DNA of 52,043 nucleotides from Ancalomicrobiaceae bacterium. GTDB taxonomy: Bacteria; Pseudomonadota; Alphaproteobacteria; Rhizobiales; Ancalomicrobiaceae. The notes under the pieces were generated by a model. The model was given only the letters and a program-made list of their open reading frames with translations, did no database searches and had not been told where the DNA came from. Shown here in pieces: positions 9,501 through 16,574 of the stretch. The position numbers and the translations under genes were made by a program. Numbering within the stretch: position 1 is the stretch's first letter; every line of letters begins with the position of its first letter. The stretch spans positions 1 through 52,043 of the forward strand of contig JARLIU010000200.1 in the NCBI GenBank assembly GCA_031291595.1, given 5' to 3'.

Positions 9501-12151
9501 AAATGGCTCGACAACGTGACGGAAGCGCGGCGCAGCGGCACCACGGCGATGACCGGGATCAGCGTTGGCAGGACGATGGTGGCGAGGATGAGCAGGGTCC
9601 AGATCAGCGCCGGTTCCAGCGGCATCGTCCAGCCGGCGACCAGCGCCATGACCGCGAACGGTGCCTTGAGGCTGCGGCGCAGATTGTCGAGCATCTTCCA
9701 GCGACCGACGGCCGGGATGGCGGCCTTGGCTTGGCGGAAAGTGCCGGATCCGAAGATCCAGGGCAGCAACTGCCAGTCACCGCGGGCCCAGCGATGCAGT
9801 CTCAGGCACGCGACGTTGTAGCGGGTGGGGAATTCCTCGACCACTTCGACGTCCGACGCCAACCCGGCGCGGGCGAAGATGCCTTCGAACAGGTCGTGAC
9901 TGAGAAGCGCCGCCTCGGGCACGCGCCCGTCGAGCGCCGCCTCGAAAGCATCGACATCATAGATGCCTTTGCCGGCATAGGAACCTTCGCCGAACAGATC
10001 CTGATAGACATCGGCAACGGCCGCCGCATAGGGGTCGATACCACTGAGGCTGGAGAACACCCGTTGGAACACCGATCCCTCCCGCGCCGTCGGTAGCGTC
10101 GGGGTGACGCGCGGTTGCAGCACGGCGTAGCCCGAGACGACACGGCCGGTCGCGGCATCGAAGCGCGGGCGATTGAGCGGATGCGCCATCTTGCCGATCA
10201 ACCGATGCACGGTGTCACGCGGCAGGCGTGTATCGGCATCGAGGGTCACGACATAGCGGATTCCCAGCGGCGCGACCGGCGCAAGGCCGTCGGTCGGGAT
10301 GAAGCTGGTGTCCGTGGCGCCGCGCAGCAGGCGGTTGAGTTCGTGCAGCTTGCCGCGCTTGCGTTCCCAACCGATCCAGCGCCCCTCGCTTTCGCTCCAT
10401 TGGCGTCGGCGGTGCAACAGCAGGAAGCGCGGACCGGCCGGGGCCGGGCCGTATCGGTCGTTCAGCCGGGCGATGCCGGCGGCCGCGGCAGAGAGAAGCT
10501 CCGCATCGCTGGCGGTCTCTTCCGTCGCGGCATCGAGCCAATCGGACACCAGCGCAAAGTGGAGATCGCCGTCCGGGCTGGCGAGATGATGGATTTCAAG
10601 CCCTTCGACCTGCTCGTCGATGGCCTCCAGACTGGAAAGTAGCGTGGGAACCGCAACCAGCGTTCGGTACTCGGCCGGGATGCCGTTCTTCAATTCCAGC
10701 GCCGGCAAAGGCGTCGCGCGCAAGCCCGACGAGACGCCGCGGTTGACCAGGGCGATCGCGGCGTCCATCGCCGGAATGGCACCCAACAGCAGCAGCAACG
10801 AGATCCATCCGGTGCCCAGGCCGTTGGCCGCCAACCCCCACAGCGGCAACGCCAGCAGGATCAGCAGCACGATGGCAATCGCGCCGCCGTAGCCGGCAAT
10901 TCCAAACCGGCGGATCAGGTGCGACGGCCATTTCGTCAACGGCAGGCGGAAGCCGAGTTCGGCCTCGAATGCCGGCCGTCCACCGGCAACGAGATGGTAG
11001 CCGGGATCCTTGTGTCGCGCGTCCGCGTCGGGCAGTTCCGAAGCGCCCGAGCGTCCGGCAGCTTCGACGGCGCGTTCGGCAGTCTCCAGCTCGGGCAATC
11101 CGCAACCGCGTGCCAGATCTTCAACGGCACTGCGGTAGAGATTGCGGGTGGGAAAATCCATCTGGCGGAAACCGCCCTGCTGCGACAGCACCTCGTCGAC
11201 CAGACTGATGCTTTCGACGGCATCGTTCCAGTCGATGTCTGCGATCAGGCGCAGGCTGGTGATGACGTTGCGAACACTGACGTTGGCCGCGCCCTGTCGG
11301 CGGTGCACCTCGCGGACCACAGCCTCGGCGTCGCTGCCGCGGGCGGCGAGGCGGCGATCCAGCCAGCTCAGCGCCGGCGCGACCGCCGCATCCATGTCCT
11401 GCAGTCGGTAGATAATCTGGACGGCAAATGCATCGGACAGTTGGACGGTGTCATAGGACGACAGTGCGCTGGTCATTGCCGCAGGCCCGCGCATGCCCGA
11501 GCCGAGCAGGCGGTCGGCCAGCGCGTCGGCATTCTGACGCTGCTGCCGGGCGTTCACCATGTCTTGCGCCAGCCGCCGCAGATTTTCGATCAGCACGATG
11601 CGCAGCGTGATCGGCAAGGCCCAGAGTTCGCCGATCGTCAGCGGTTCGACCTGCTGATAGGCTTTGGCAAAGCGCAGCAGCATTTCGGGCAAGAACCGGC
11701 TGTCGCTATGGGCAACGAAGGCCCAGGCGATGCCGAACACCCGCGGATAGCCGCGAAACGGCCCGCCGGCGAGCTTGGGGAGCTGACGATAGTATCCGGC
11801 CGGCAGGTCGGAGCGGATTTCCCGGATCTGCCGCTCGACGACGTAGTAGTTGTCGACCAGCCATTCGGCCGCCGGCGTGATGGCACGATCTTCGCCGATG
11901 GATTTGACGAAGGTACGATAGGCGTCGAGCAGGACGGCACCGTTCGCAGACAGCCGCTTCGCCAGCGGATACCCCTTGATCGGGCGTGAGGTGACGGCCT
12001 GTGTCGCCGCGAGACTGCGCGCATGCTCCTCGATGCGCTCGGCGCTGAACAGTTCTTCGCGGATCGGGTCGCGGCTATCCCAGAGGACGGGTGTCGGTGT
12101 GCGGCCGGTGACGTATCGCCGAAGAGTTGCCCAGTTCCACATTTGCTTCAC
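3497..12151 (-). CDS. ndvB: Cyclic beta-1,2-glucan synthase (NdvB/ChvB type)
   Basis: A 2,884-residue inner-membrane protein, close to the usual NdvB/ChvB length of about 2,800. The family initiates, elongates, cyclises and length-controls periplasmic cyclic beta-1,2-glucan from UDP-glucose. Visible order: cytoplasmic N-terminal region; membrane pair at about residues 415-470; glycosyltransferase core with DADTRLPRDT near residue 638; further membrane segments near 830-875 and 950-1000; two carbohydrate-binding-like repeats; and a C-terminal GH94 phosphorylase domain with TGDWNDGMNRVGEQG near residue 2535, where GDWNDGM carries the catalytic Asp. The GTG at 12151 is chosen because GAGGAG stands seven bases upstream; an ATG three codons later is the alternative. 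Cyclic glucans serve in osmotic adaptation and host interaction. No ndvA/chvA exporter gene is in the window. Three small genes follow in the same unit. Confidence 0.96.
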   Translation of the reverse strand: MKQMWNWATLRRYVTGRTPTPVLWDSRDPIREELFSAERIEEHARSLAATQAVTSRPIKGYPLAKRLSANGAVLLDAYRTFVKSIGEDRAITPAAEWLVDNYYVVERQIREIRSDLPAGYYRQLPKLAGGPFRGYPRVFGIAWAFVAHSDSRFLPEMLLRFAKAYQQVEPLTIGELWALPITLRIVLIENLRRLAQDMVNARQQRQNADALADRLLGSGMRGPAAMTSALSSYDTVQLSDAFAVQIIYRLQDMDAAVAPALSWLDRRLAARGSDAEAVVREVHRRQGAANVSVRNVITSLRLIADIDWNDAVESISLVDEVLSQQGGFRQMDFPTRNLYRSAVEDLARGCGLPELETAERAVEAAGRSGASELPDADARHKDPGYHLVAGGRPAFEAELGFRLPLTKWPSHLIRRFGIAGYGGAIAIVLLILLALPLWGLAANGLGTGWISLLLLLGAIPAMDAAIALVNRGVSSGLRATPLPALELKNGIPAEYRTLVAVPTLLSSLEAIDEQVEGLEIHHLASPDGDLHFALVSDWLDAATEETASDAELLSAAAAGIARLNDRYGPAPAGPRFLLLHRRRQWSESEGRWIGWERKRGKLHELNRLLRGATDTSFIPTDGLAPVAPLGIRYVVTLDADTRLPRDTVHRLIGKMAHPLNRPRFDAATGRVVSGYAVLQPRVTPTLPTAREGSVFQRVFSSLSGIDPYAAAVADVYQDLFGEGSYAGKGIYDVDAFEAALDGRVPEAALLSHDLFEGIFARAGLASDVEVVEEFPTRYNVACLRLHRWARGDWQLLPWIFGSGTFRQAKAAIPAVGRWKMLDNLRRSLKAPFAVMALVAGWTMPLEPALIWTLLILATIVLPTLIPVIAVVPLRRASVTLSSHFRALLRDLRLATSLSALEVVFLADQAVLMGDAIARTVWRLAVSHKHMLEWVPAGAATNAPRLDVAGFYRRMIGAVVIAGVGLAASLLSEGEAWTIALVFSVVWAFSPLVARWVSLSPRAAGDRVLAAGDARFLRLAARSTWRYFETFVTAAVHMLPPDNFQEDPVPVIAHRTSPTNMGLYLLSIVSARDFGWIATNEAVKRLEATTASMSALSKFRGHFYNWYDLLDLSPLVPRYISSVDSGNLAGHLIALANALADWRGRATLPPAQILAGIADALDLGREAAARLRDGRRTQTVTWAELDADLAALIGEARKPVADADLPAHLAGMAAGAETILDMARALALEQGHDTSTDMVFWAETSCAAIAAHIADLAPGGAARQAIEDRIESLEVSVRAMAMAMDFEFLFDPSRKLLSIGYLVDDGALDPSCYDLLASEARLASFIAIAKGDIPARHWFRLGRVVTPVAHGAALVSWSGSMFEYLMPSLVMRAPKGSLLEQTTGLAVRRQISYAKGLGLPWGISESAYNARDLELTYQYSSFGVPGLGLKRGLGGSQVIAPYATVLAAMVDPKAAADNLIRLVAAGGRGRYGFYEALDYTAERLPKGVDVVVVKAFMAHHQGMSIVAIADTLLEGIMRSRFHAEPMVQATELLLQERMPRDVLVARPFAAEAQSDAALRDLQPVGGRAFASPHQARPEVNLLSNGRFTTMLTVAGSGYSRWGDLAITRWREDATCDATGSYIFLRDVQSGAVWSAGFQPVGHEPDSYHVSFQEYRAEFIRRDGPLTTTMEVIVSAEDDAEVRRISIANSGAHARTIEITSYAELVLASQSQDMAHPAFSKLFVETEYRADLGAIIATRRKRSPSEPTIYAAHLAVVDGDTAPKPEIETDRARFLGRGHGVGDPIAMIDGQALSGTVGTVLDPIFALRRRIQIEPGATVRVSFWTVIADSYDAAVDLIDRRRDASAFGRAATLAWTQAQVQLRHLGITAGEAALFQRLAGELVYAGPGMRPASDIIARGSGPQSALWGQGISGDLPIVLLRVADVDYLDIARQLLKAHDYLRMKQFAVDLVILNDRQASYVQDLQIALETLVRTSQSRSLRPGNEAAGRVFVLRSDLMQGETRALLTAVARVVIVAQRGSLLDQLDRRIDPKSASRHPPFRHQPAVSRADPFRRPALEFFNGLGGFDKDGKEYVTILGPGQSTPAPWINVIANADFGFQVSSEGSGYTWSVNSRQNQLTPWSNDPVTDGPGEAFYLRDEDSGDLWSPTALPIRSANGTYVARHGRGTSRFEFEIHGIASVLTQFVPVDGPIKISRLRLTNHSSHVRSLSVTAYVEWVLGASRSQTAPFIVTERDSETGAIFARNPWSMDFGRRVAFADLAGLETEWTGDRREFIGRNGTLSHPAALAGAGRLSGAIGAGLDPCAALRTRIELAVGASVEIRFFLGEAADEAAARRLIATYRATDSHAIEAVATAQWDETLGTVQVRTPDRAMDIMLNGWLTYQTLSCRVWARSGFYQSSGAYGFRDQLQDGFALVSTRPDLVRSHLIAAAGRQFGEGDVQHWWMPHSGQGVRTRISDDRSWLAYAAAHYVEATGDAAVLDVEIPFLEGQALRDGEHDSLFFPTTSNRTASLYEHCAVALDASLALGGHGLPLMGTGDWNDGMNRVGEQGSGESVWLGWLMISALQALAPIATARGDRSRAVGWIQHAEALKASIEREAWDGGWYRRAYFDDGTPLGSAVSAECRIDAIAQSWSVLSGGGDPTRAAQAMASVERELIKPEIGLALLFAPPFDTSSPDPGYIQGYPPGIRENGGQYTHGALWSVMALAKLGAGDKAHALFSLINPINHARSRADIHRYKVEPYVVAADVYARAPHTGRGGWTWYSGSAGWMQRAGLESILGIRLLAGVLSLDPCIPAGWPGYEVMQRIGTARYHIRVVNPEGVETGILAATLDGAPIDTDPFRLPLIDDGKTHEIIVAMGRTATKARSDFPVTAGGLLSTPNPGNDHV

Positions 12152-12587
12152 GAATTAGCTCCTCGATTGACGGTCCAGGTCGGCACCACAAGTCCGAACT
12201 CGGCGGGTGGCAAATGGGCAGGATCCCGGCCGGACTTCCCGGCTTCTCCGTCCGCCGAGGCTCGCCAAAACCGGCAGACGTCGCGCAATCCGGCGGGCCG
12301 GTAGCGGCCAACGTCGACCGACCGCTTTGCATGCCCAGCCCGACGACGGCGAGGAAAGCCCCAGTTGCCAACACCTCGCGGCCAAACGGCTCGGCGGCGC
12401 CTGAACGAACTGGAGCCGATACCAGGATCGCTGACGCGCTCAGCGGGATCCGACACCACCCTAGGCGCGCGCGCGCGGAAGTCTCAGGCTCGGAATGTAC
12501 CCACGATGGGAGTGTCCGTTGGACCTGGGTCGTGATGCCGAACAACGAGGGACGCTGCGGCGACCGCCGCCGCCCGGTTTCCGGGCT
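12152..12587. other. Non-coding gap upstream of ndvB
   Basis: About 435 bases between the ndvB start and the 54-residue membrane protein. Frames crossing it have no ribosome binding site or recognisable protein. It should hold the ndvB promoter; I could not identify -35/-10 boxes with confidence. It contains one copy of the recurrent 18-base motif (12490-12507) and a short alternating GC tract near 12465-12480. Confidence 0.5.
12490..12507 (-). repeat. Recurrent intergenic motif, copy A
   Basis: TCGGAATGTACCCACGAT on the plus strand matches the copy at 28131-28148 in 17 of 18 positions. Read on the minus strand it lies about 340 bases upstream of ndvB in the same orientation as that gene. 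Function unknown; candidate regulatory site or dispersed repeat. Confidence 0.5.
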
Positions 12588-12752
12588 TTACATCCGCCCC
12601 GTCAGAACCAGCACCACGAGCACGAGGAGGACAACGCCGATGAGCCCGATGCCCTGATTGCCATAGCCGTAGCCATAGCCACGGAAGCGGCCGCTGAAAC
12701 CGCCGAGCAGGAAGATGACGAGCAGAATGACGAGAACTGTACCAACGGTCAT
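12588..12752 (-). CDS. 54-residue hydrophobic protein, DUF3309-like
   Basis: ATG at 12752 with AAGGAG seven bases upstream opens a 54-codon frame: MTVGTVLVILLVIFLLGGFSG, then a Tyr/Gly-rich hinge (FRGYGYGYGNQ), a second hydrophobic stretch rich in Leu and Val, and TGRM at the end. The two-helix hairpin layout and the GR-hydrophobic ending resemble DUF3309 proteins such as the one at 21529-21687. It is probably an inner-membrane peptide. Function unknown. It is first of three tiny membrane proteins encoded leftward in the next 850 bases. Confidence 0.65.
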   Translation of the reverse strand: MTVGTVLVILLVIFLLGGFSGRFRGYGYGYGNQGIGLIGVVLLVLVVLVLTGRM

Positions 12753-12833
12753 GATCGAACTCCTTGAGTTGATTGCGCCTTCCCGTTTCGGGCGAGCGGG
12801 TCCCGGGCGCCGGGGTCCCGCCTCGGCCGGCCG

Positions 12834-12977
12834 TCATTTCGTCTGAACGGAAAGCCCGTGCTTGCTGACGCTGATATCGATCCCAGCCGTCTGACGCTGC
12901 TGGTAGAATTGATAGCCGCCGATCGCACATACGACGATCACTGCGCCGAGTATCAGGAATAGAATGTTGCGCGTCAT
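12834..12977 (-). CDS. 47-residue single-pass membrane protein
   Basis: ATG at 12977, preceded by GGGAG nine bases upstream, opens a 47-codon frame. MTRN is followed by one membrane segment (ILFLILGAVIVVCAIGGYQFY) and a short polar tail with GIDISVSKHGLSVQT. The basic start and polar tail suggest an N-in, C-out topology with the tail in the periplasm. No known family was recognised. It lies 81 bases upstream of the 54-residue gene and could be cotranscribed with it. Confidence 0.6.
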   Translation of the reverse strand: MTRNILFLILGAVIVVCAIGGYQFYQQRQTAGIDISVSKHGLSVQTK

Positions 12978-13171
12978 GACTTATATCTCCCGCTCCGACA
13001 GATTTTTCCTGCCATGGCACGACGTATCGATAAAGTAGAAATGACCAACTTGACTTGATGCACTTCGCGCAGGTCTGACAACTCAATGACAAGTACCCGA
13101 TATCGAACTGAACTGATGCTCTTGAGGTCTCGCTTCTTCCGTAACGCCGCGATCAAGCTTCGACGGAACGG

Positions 13172-13426
13172 CTATTTGGGCGCGGGATTGGCGGGCAACT
13201 GTGCCGGGGCGGTCGCAGTCGGGACCGTCGTTACCGTCATCGATACATTGCCGTAGCCAAAATAGACGAGCGCGCCGAACACGGCAGCAAACAGCAAGGC
13301 GCTGAACAGAGCGCTGAGAATCTTGTTGCCGAACGCGAATGATGCACCGATGAGATCGATCACGAACACCACGATGCTCGCGATAAGCACGTGCTCGAAC
13401 CAGGCATATTGAGGAGGCAGGAACAT
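13172..13426 (-). CDS. 84-residue membrane protein of unknown function
   Basis: ATG at 13426 has AAAGGA seven bases upstream. The product has two or three hydrophobic segments: residues 10-30 (VLIASIVVFVIDLIGASFAF), 36-58 (LSALFSALLFAAVFGALVYFG), and a Pro/Ala/Thr-rich tail ending NPAPK that is likely exposed. I recognise no family. It lies 194 bases upstream of the 47-residue membrane protein on the same strand. Confidence 0.65.
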   Translation of the reverse strand: MFLPPQYAWFEHVLIASIVVFVIDLIGASFAFGNKILSALFSALLFAAVFGALVYFGYGNVSMTVTTVPTATAPAQLPANPAPK

Positions 13427-13689
13427 GGAACCATCCTTTGCATTTGCGACAGCTTCAATCGCATTTTGAATGCCTCGGTTATACGCCTCGGCGCGGCGAC
13501 CGGGGCGCCTGAAGTTGTTTCGAGTGCGGCAACCAGGCGCCGCCGGGCGTCGCAGCTTTCGGCGACCATAGGCGCGTATTGGCCACCGTCGCGGAAGCGT
13601 CGGACTCCACTCAAGCGCGGCAGGGACCAGGGTCTCTAAGGCGGCAAGACTGGGACGTCGCAGATCTGCGCCGCCAATTCAGGCAGTCG

Positions 13690-14223
13690 TCAATTCGCGG
13701 CCGGTGCCACTGCGGCGGTCAGAGCTGCATAGTCAGATTTTGACATGCCGGGCAGCTTGTTGAGAAAGGCGACCGTCTGCCAGATATGGTCGTCGTCTTG
13801 CGACTTTCCGAAACCGGGCATTGCCGTCATCTTGACGCCGTACTTTATGAACTGAAAGTTTTCTTTCTCATCCGGCTCGCGTGTTGCCGCAAACAGGTTC
13901 GGCGGCGACGGGTTCAATCCTTGCGCAATCGGGGTCGGTGCCACTTCGGGAGCGCCATGGCAAACGGCGCAGTTCTCGACGAAGAGCCGGCCGCCCGCCT
14001 TGATCGTTTCGGGCTTGTCGAGCCCTGCCGGCACTTTGTTGGCTCCGAGCCGCGCAGCTACCGAGGCTTCCGAAACGGTGTGAACGGCCCAGGCGACGAT
14101 CGCGTTGTCTGGAGCGGTGGCCGAAACGTCGTAGACGCCGGAATAGATGAAGGCCACGACCGCCAGGCATTCGAGGATCGCAAGCGCTACGATGGTCTTC
14201 ACGACGGTGACGAAAGCTTTCAT
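13690..14223 (-). CDS. Membrane-anchored c-type cytochrome
   Basis: A 177-residue class I cytochrome c. Residues 1-28 form a signal or uncleaved membrane anchor (IVALAILECLAVVAFIYSGVY). The haem attachment motif is CAVCH at 85-89, with Met135 in MTAMPGFG as the likely sixth ligand; the HIWQTVAFLNKLPGMS end is the usual C-terminal helix. Start ATG 14223 has AGGAG six bases upstream. No oxidase or dehydrogenase partner is encoded nearby, so the redox partner is unknown. It resembles small periplasmic electron carriers or the cytochrome subunits of alcohol or aldehyde dehydrogenases, but stands alone here. Confidence 0.9.
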   Translation of the reverse strand: MKAFVTVVKTIVALAILECLAVVAFIYSGVYDVSATAPDNAIVAWAVHTVSEASVAARLGANKVPAGLDKPETIKAGGRLFVENCAVCHGAPEVAPTPIAQGLNPSPPNLFAATREPDEKENFQFIKYGVKMTAMPGFGKSQDDDHIWQTVAFLNKLPGMSKSDYAALTAAVAPAAN

Positions 14224-14969
14224 CTTCGGCTCCTGGTCTGCGGCGCTACAGGTTTATTCGATCGATCCGCACAGCCAGTTTTCCGGCCACCCCAGCGGGA
14301 TCGCGGGCCCGCTGCTCGATGCCGGCGGGCGTGTTCGCTTGCAGCGGCGACAGAGCGTCGCGCGAGAATTTGTCCATCGCCGCCCGTCAGACCCGGCGCT
14401 GCAGCACATCGGTGCCGCATGAAAAGCAGTAGCGGGGTCCGACCGGAGCGGGGGCGACCCGATCGGACCCCAGGCGTCGGAAGAGGGTGCGGAGTCCTTC
14501 TCCCGTCGCAAACGAACCGGGCAGCCCTCGAGCGGCGGCATCCGCTCGCGCGACACGGGATTCACCTTGCCCGGACAAACAACACGATACGTGACTGCGG
14601 CCCATTCGCGGCAGCATCGGATACTACTCAGGGGCAGCATTTCGAGCCGATACGGTGCGATCTGACCTGTCGGCTTCGTTTTCCGCAGCACGTTTGCGGC
14701 GGGAACGCCGACGATCGCTTTGCGCCGCCAATCATCAACAGCCGGTTCGAGAGCGGCATGAAAAGTCGGCGGCGGCGCTCGTCCGTGCCGCATGTCACGC
14801 TCTGACCCGCTTCCAGAAAGCTCGAATCTCGCACGCGCCGCAGTCGCCGAGCTGAAAGCGGGTGTTTCCCGATCCTGCCGGCAGACCGGATTGGCCTGTA
14901 TCGCTCGATGGATGACGCGCGGCTCGTGGCCGCGGCTTGCCGCCGCCCGTCAAGCGACAGGAGTTACGC
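14224..14969. other. Gap of about 750 bases with no convincing gene
   Basis: Between the divergent cytochrome and gadB genes. A minus-strand frame (14254-14793) is open but Arg/Pro/Ser-rich, without a ribosome binding site or family resemblance, and is treated as chance. A weak relative of the recurrent intergenic motif lies at 14611-14630 (GCAGCATCGGATACTACTCA). The gap must hold the promoters of both flanking genes; none could be pinned down. Confidence 0.4.
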
Positions 14970-16454
14970 ATGCCGTTACACGAACGCGACGCTTCGAAGA
15001 TCAACGCCGACATCTACGGCACCGTCGCCGCCGATATCCCCGTGCCCAAATTCCGGCTGGGGCAGACCGAACTCAGGCCCGACGTCGCCCATGCGCTGGT
15101 GCGCGACGAGTTGTTTCTCGACGGCAACGCCCGCCAGAACCTGTCGACCTTCTGCCAGACCTGGCTCGATAGCGAGGTGCACGACCTGATGGACCTGTCG
15201 ATCGACAAGAACATGATCGACAAGGACGAATATCCCGCGACCGCGGAGATCGAGAACCGCTGCGTCAACATCCTCGCCGATCTCTGGCACTCGCCGGAAG
15301 CCGCTGACACCATCGGTTGCTCGACCACCGGATCGAGCGAGGCCTGCATGCTCGGCGGTCTCGCGCTCAAGTGGAAGTGGCGGCAACGCCAGGAGGCTGC
15401 CGGACGGCCGACCAACAGGCCCAATCTCGTCACCGGCCCGGTTCAGGTGTGCTGGCACAAGTTCGGCCGCTATTTCGACGTCGAACTGCGTGAAATTCCG
15501 CTCGAGGAAGGCCGCCTCGGCATGACGCCTGAGGAGGTGATCAAACGTTGCGACGAGAACACCATCGGCGTGGTGCCAACCTTCGGCGTCACCTTCACCT
15601 GCCAATACGAGCCGGTGGCCGAGATTGCCGCGGCGCTCGACAAGCTGCAGGCCGACACCGGGTTGGACATTCCGATCCACGTCGACGCTGCATCAGGAGG
15701 CTTCATCGCGCCGTTCATCGAGCCGGACCTCGTCTGGGACTTCCGCATCCCCCGGGTGAAGTCGATCAACGCCTCCGGCCACAAATACGGTCTGGCACCT
15801 CTGGGCGTGGGTTGGGTGATCTGGCGCGACAAGGCTGAGCTGCCGGAGGAATTGATCTTCAACGTCAATTACCTCGGCGGCGACATGCCGACCTTCGCGT
15901 TGAATTTCTCGCGCCCCGCCGGGCAGATCATCGCGCAGTACTACCTGTTCCTCAGGCTTGGGCGCGACGGCTACCGGCGGATCCAGCAGAACGGCTACGA
16001 CACGGCTGAACACATCGGCTGCGAGGTCTGCAAGCTCGGGCCCTTCGAGCTGTTCTTCGACAGCAGCAGCAAGAAGGGTCTGCCGGCGATCTCCTGGGTG
16101 ATCGAGGATGGCGCCAATCCCGGCTATTCGCTGTTCGACCTGTCGGACCGGCTGCGGGTGCGCGGCTGGCAAGTGGCCGCCTACACCATGCCGCCGAACC
16201 TCGAGCACGTCGTCGTCATGCGCGTGCTCGTCCGGCACGGGCTCAGCCGCGACATGGCGGACATGCTGATCGCCGACGTCAAGCGCGGCATCGACTATCT
16301 CGTGGCGCACAAGCCCGCGGTGCCGCTCTCGCCCGAGGAAGGGACGACGTTCACGCACCACGGCACGCCGAAGAAGCCGCTGCCCGCCGTGTCGCGCCTG
16401 CTCTCGCCTCCCAAGACGAACGGACTGAACGCCAACATCAGCAAGATCATCTGA
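14970..16454 (+). CDS. gadB: Glutamate decarboxylase
   Basis: A 494-residue PLP enzyme converting L-glutamate to GABA and CO2 while consuming a proton. SASGHKYG-type context (INASGHKYG) places the PLP lysine at residue 272, close to Lys276 of E. coli Gad[10 protein letters not shown] provides the cofactor-binding Asp, and [14 protein letters not shown] is a conserved phosphate-binding region. ATG 14970 has AGGAG six bases upstream; a frame extension to 14937 lacks such a site. The C-terminal part is somewhat longer than in E. coli and carries [11 protein letters not shown]. coli uses a C-terminal histidine for pH autoinhibition, but equivalence here is untested. It is followed directly by the antiporter gene gadC, so decarboxylation and GABA export are presumably coexpressed for acid resistance. 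Confidence 0.95.
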   Translation: MPLHERDASKINADIYGTVAADIPVPKFRLGQTELRPDVAHALVRDELFLDGNARQNLSTFCQTWLDSEVHDLMDLSIDKNMIDKDEYPATAEIENRCVNILADLWHSPEAADTIGCSTTGSSEACMLGGLALKWKWRQRQEAAGRPTNRPNLVTGPVQVCWHKFGRYFDVELREIPLEEGRLGMTPEEVIKRCDENTIGVVPTFGVTFTCQYEPVAEIAAALDKLQADTGLDIPIHVDAASGGFIAPFIEPDLVWDFRIPRVKSINASGHKYGLAPLGVGWVIWRDKAELPEELIFNVNYLGGDMPTFALNFSRPAGQIIAQYYLFLRLGRDGYRRIQQNGYDTAEHIGCEVCKLGPFELFFDSSSKKGLPAISWVIEDGANPGYSLFDLSDRLRVRGWQVAAYTMPPNLEHVVVMRVLVRHGLSRDMADMLIADVKRGIDYLVAHKPAVPLSPEEGTTFTHHGTPKKPLPAVSRLLSPPKTNGLNANISKII

Positions 16455-16574
16455 CATTTGACCCGCCGCGGCATCGCCCGCGGCCGGGCAACCGTGACCG
16501 CCGGAGCGCATTTCATCCGACCCGGCGATCGCGGATCTCGACATGGATCGTTTGCACGACAACAGGAGGCTCAC

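Noticed and set aside
7436-10096. An 886-codon open frame on the plus strand
   Set aside because: It is antisense to ndvB and Arg/Gly/His/Asp-rich, with no family resemblance; long antisense frames are expected in high-GC genes with strong third-position bias.
12075-12545. A minus-strand frame with a short hydrophobic stretch upstream of ndvB
   Set aside because: It overlaps the ndvB start, lacks a ribosome binding site and shows no family resemblance.
14254-14793. A 179-codon minus-strand frame upstream of the cytochrome gene
   Set aside because: Arg/Pro/Ser-rich with scattered Cys, no ribosome binding site and no recognisable domain.
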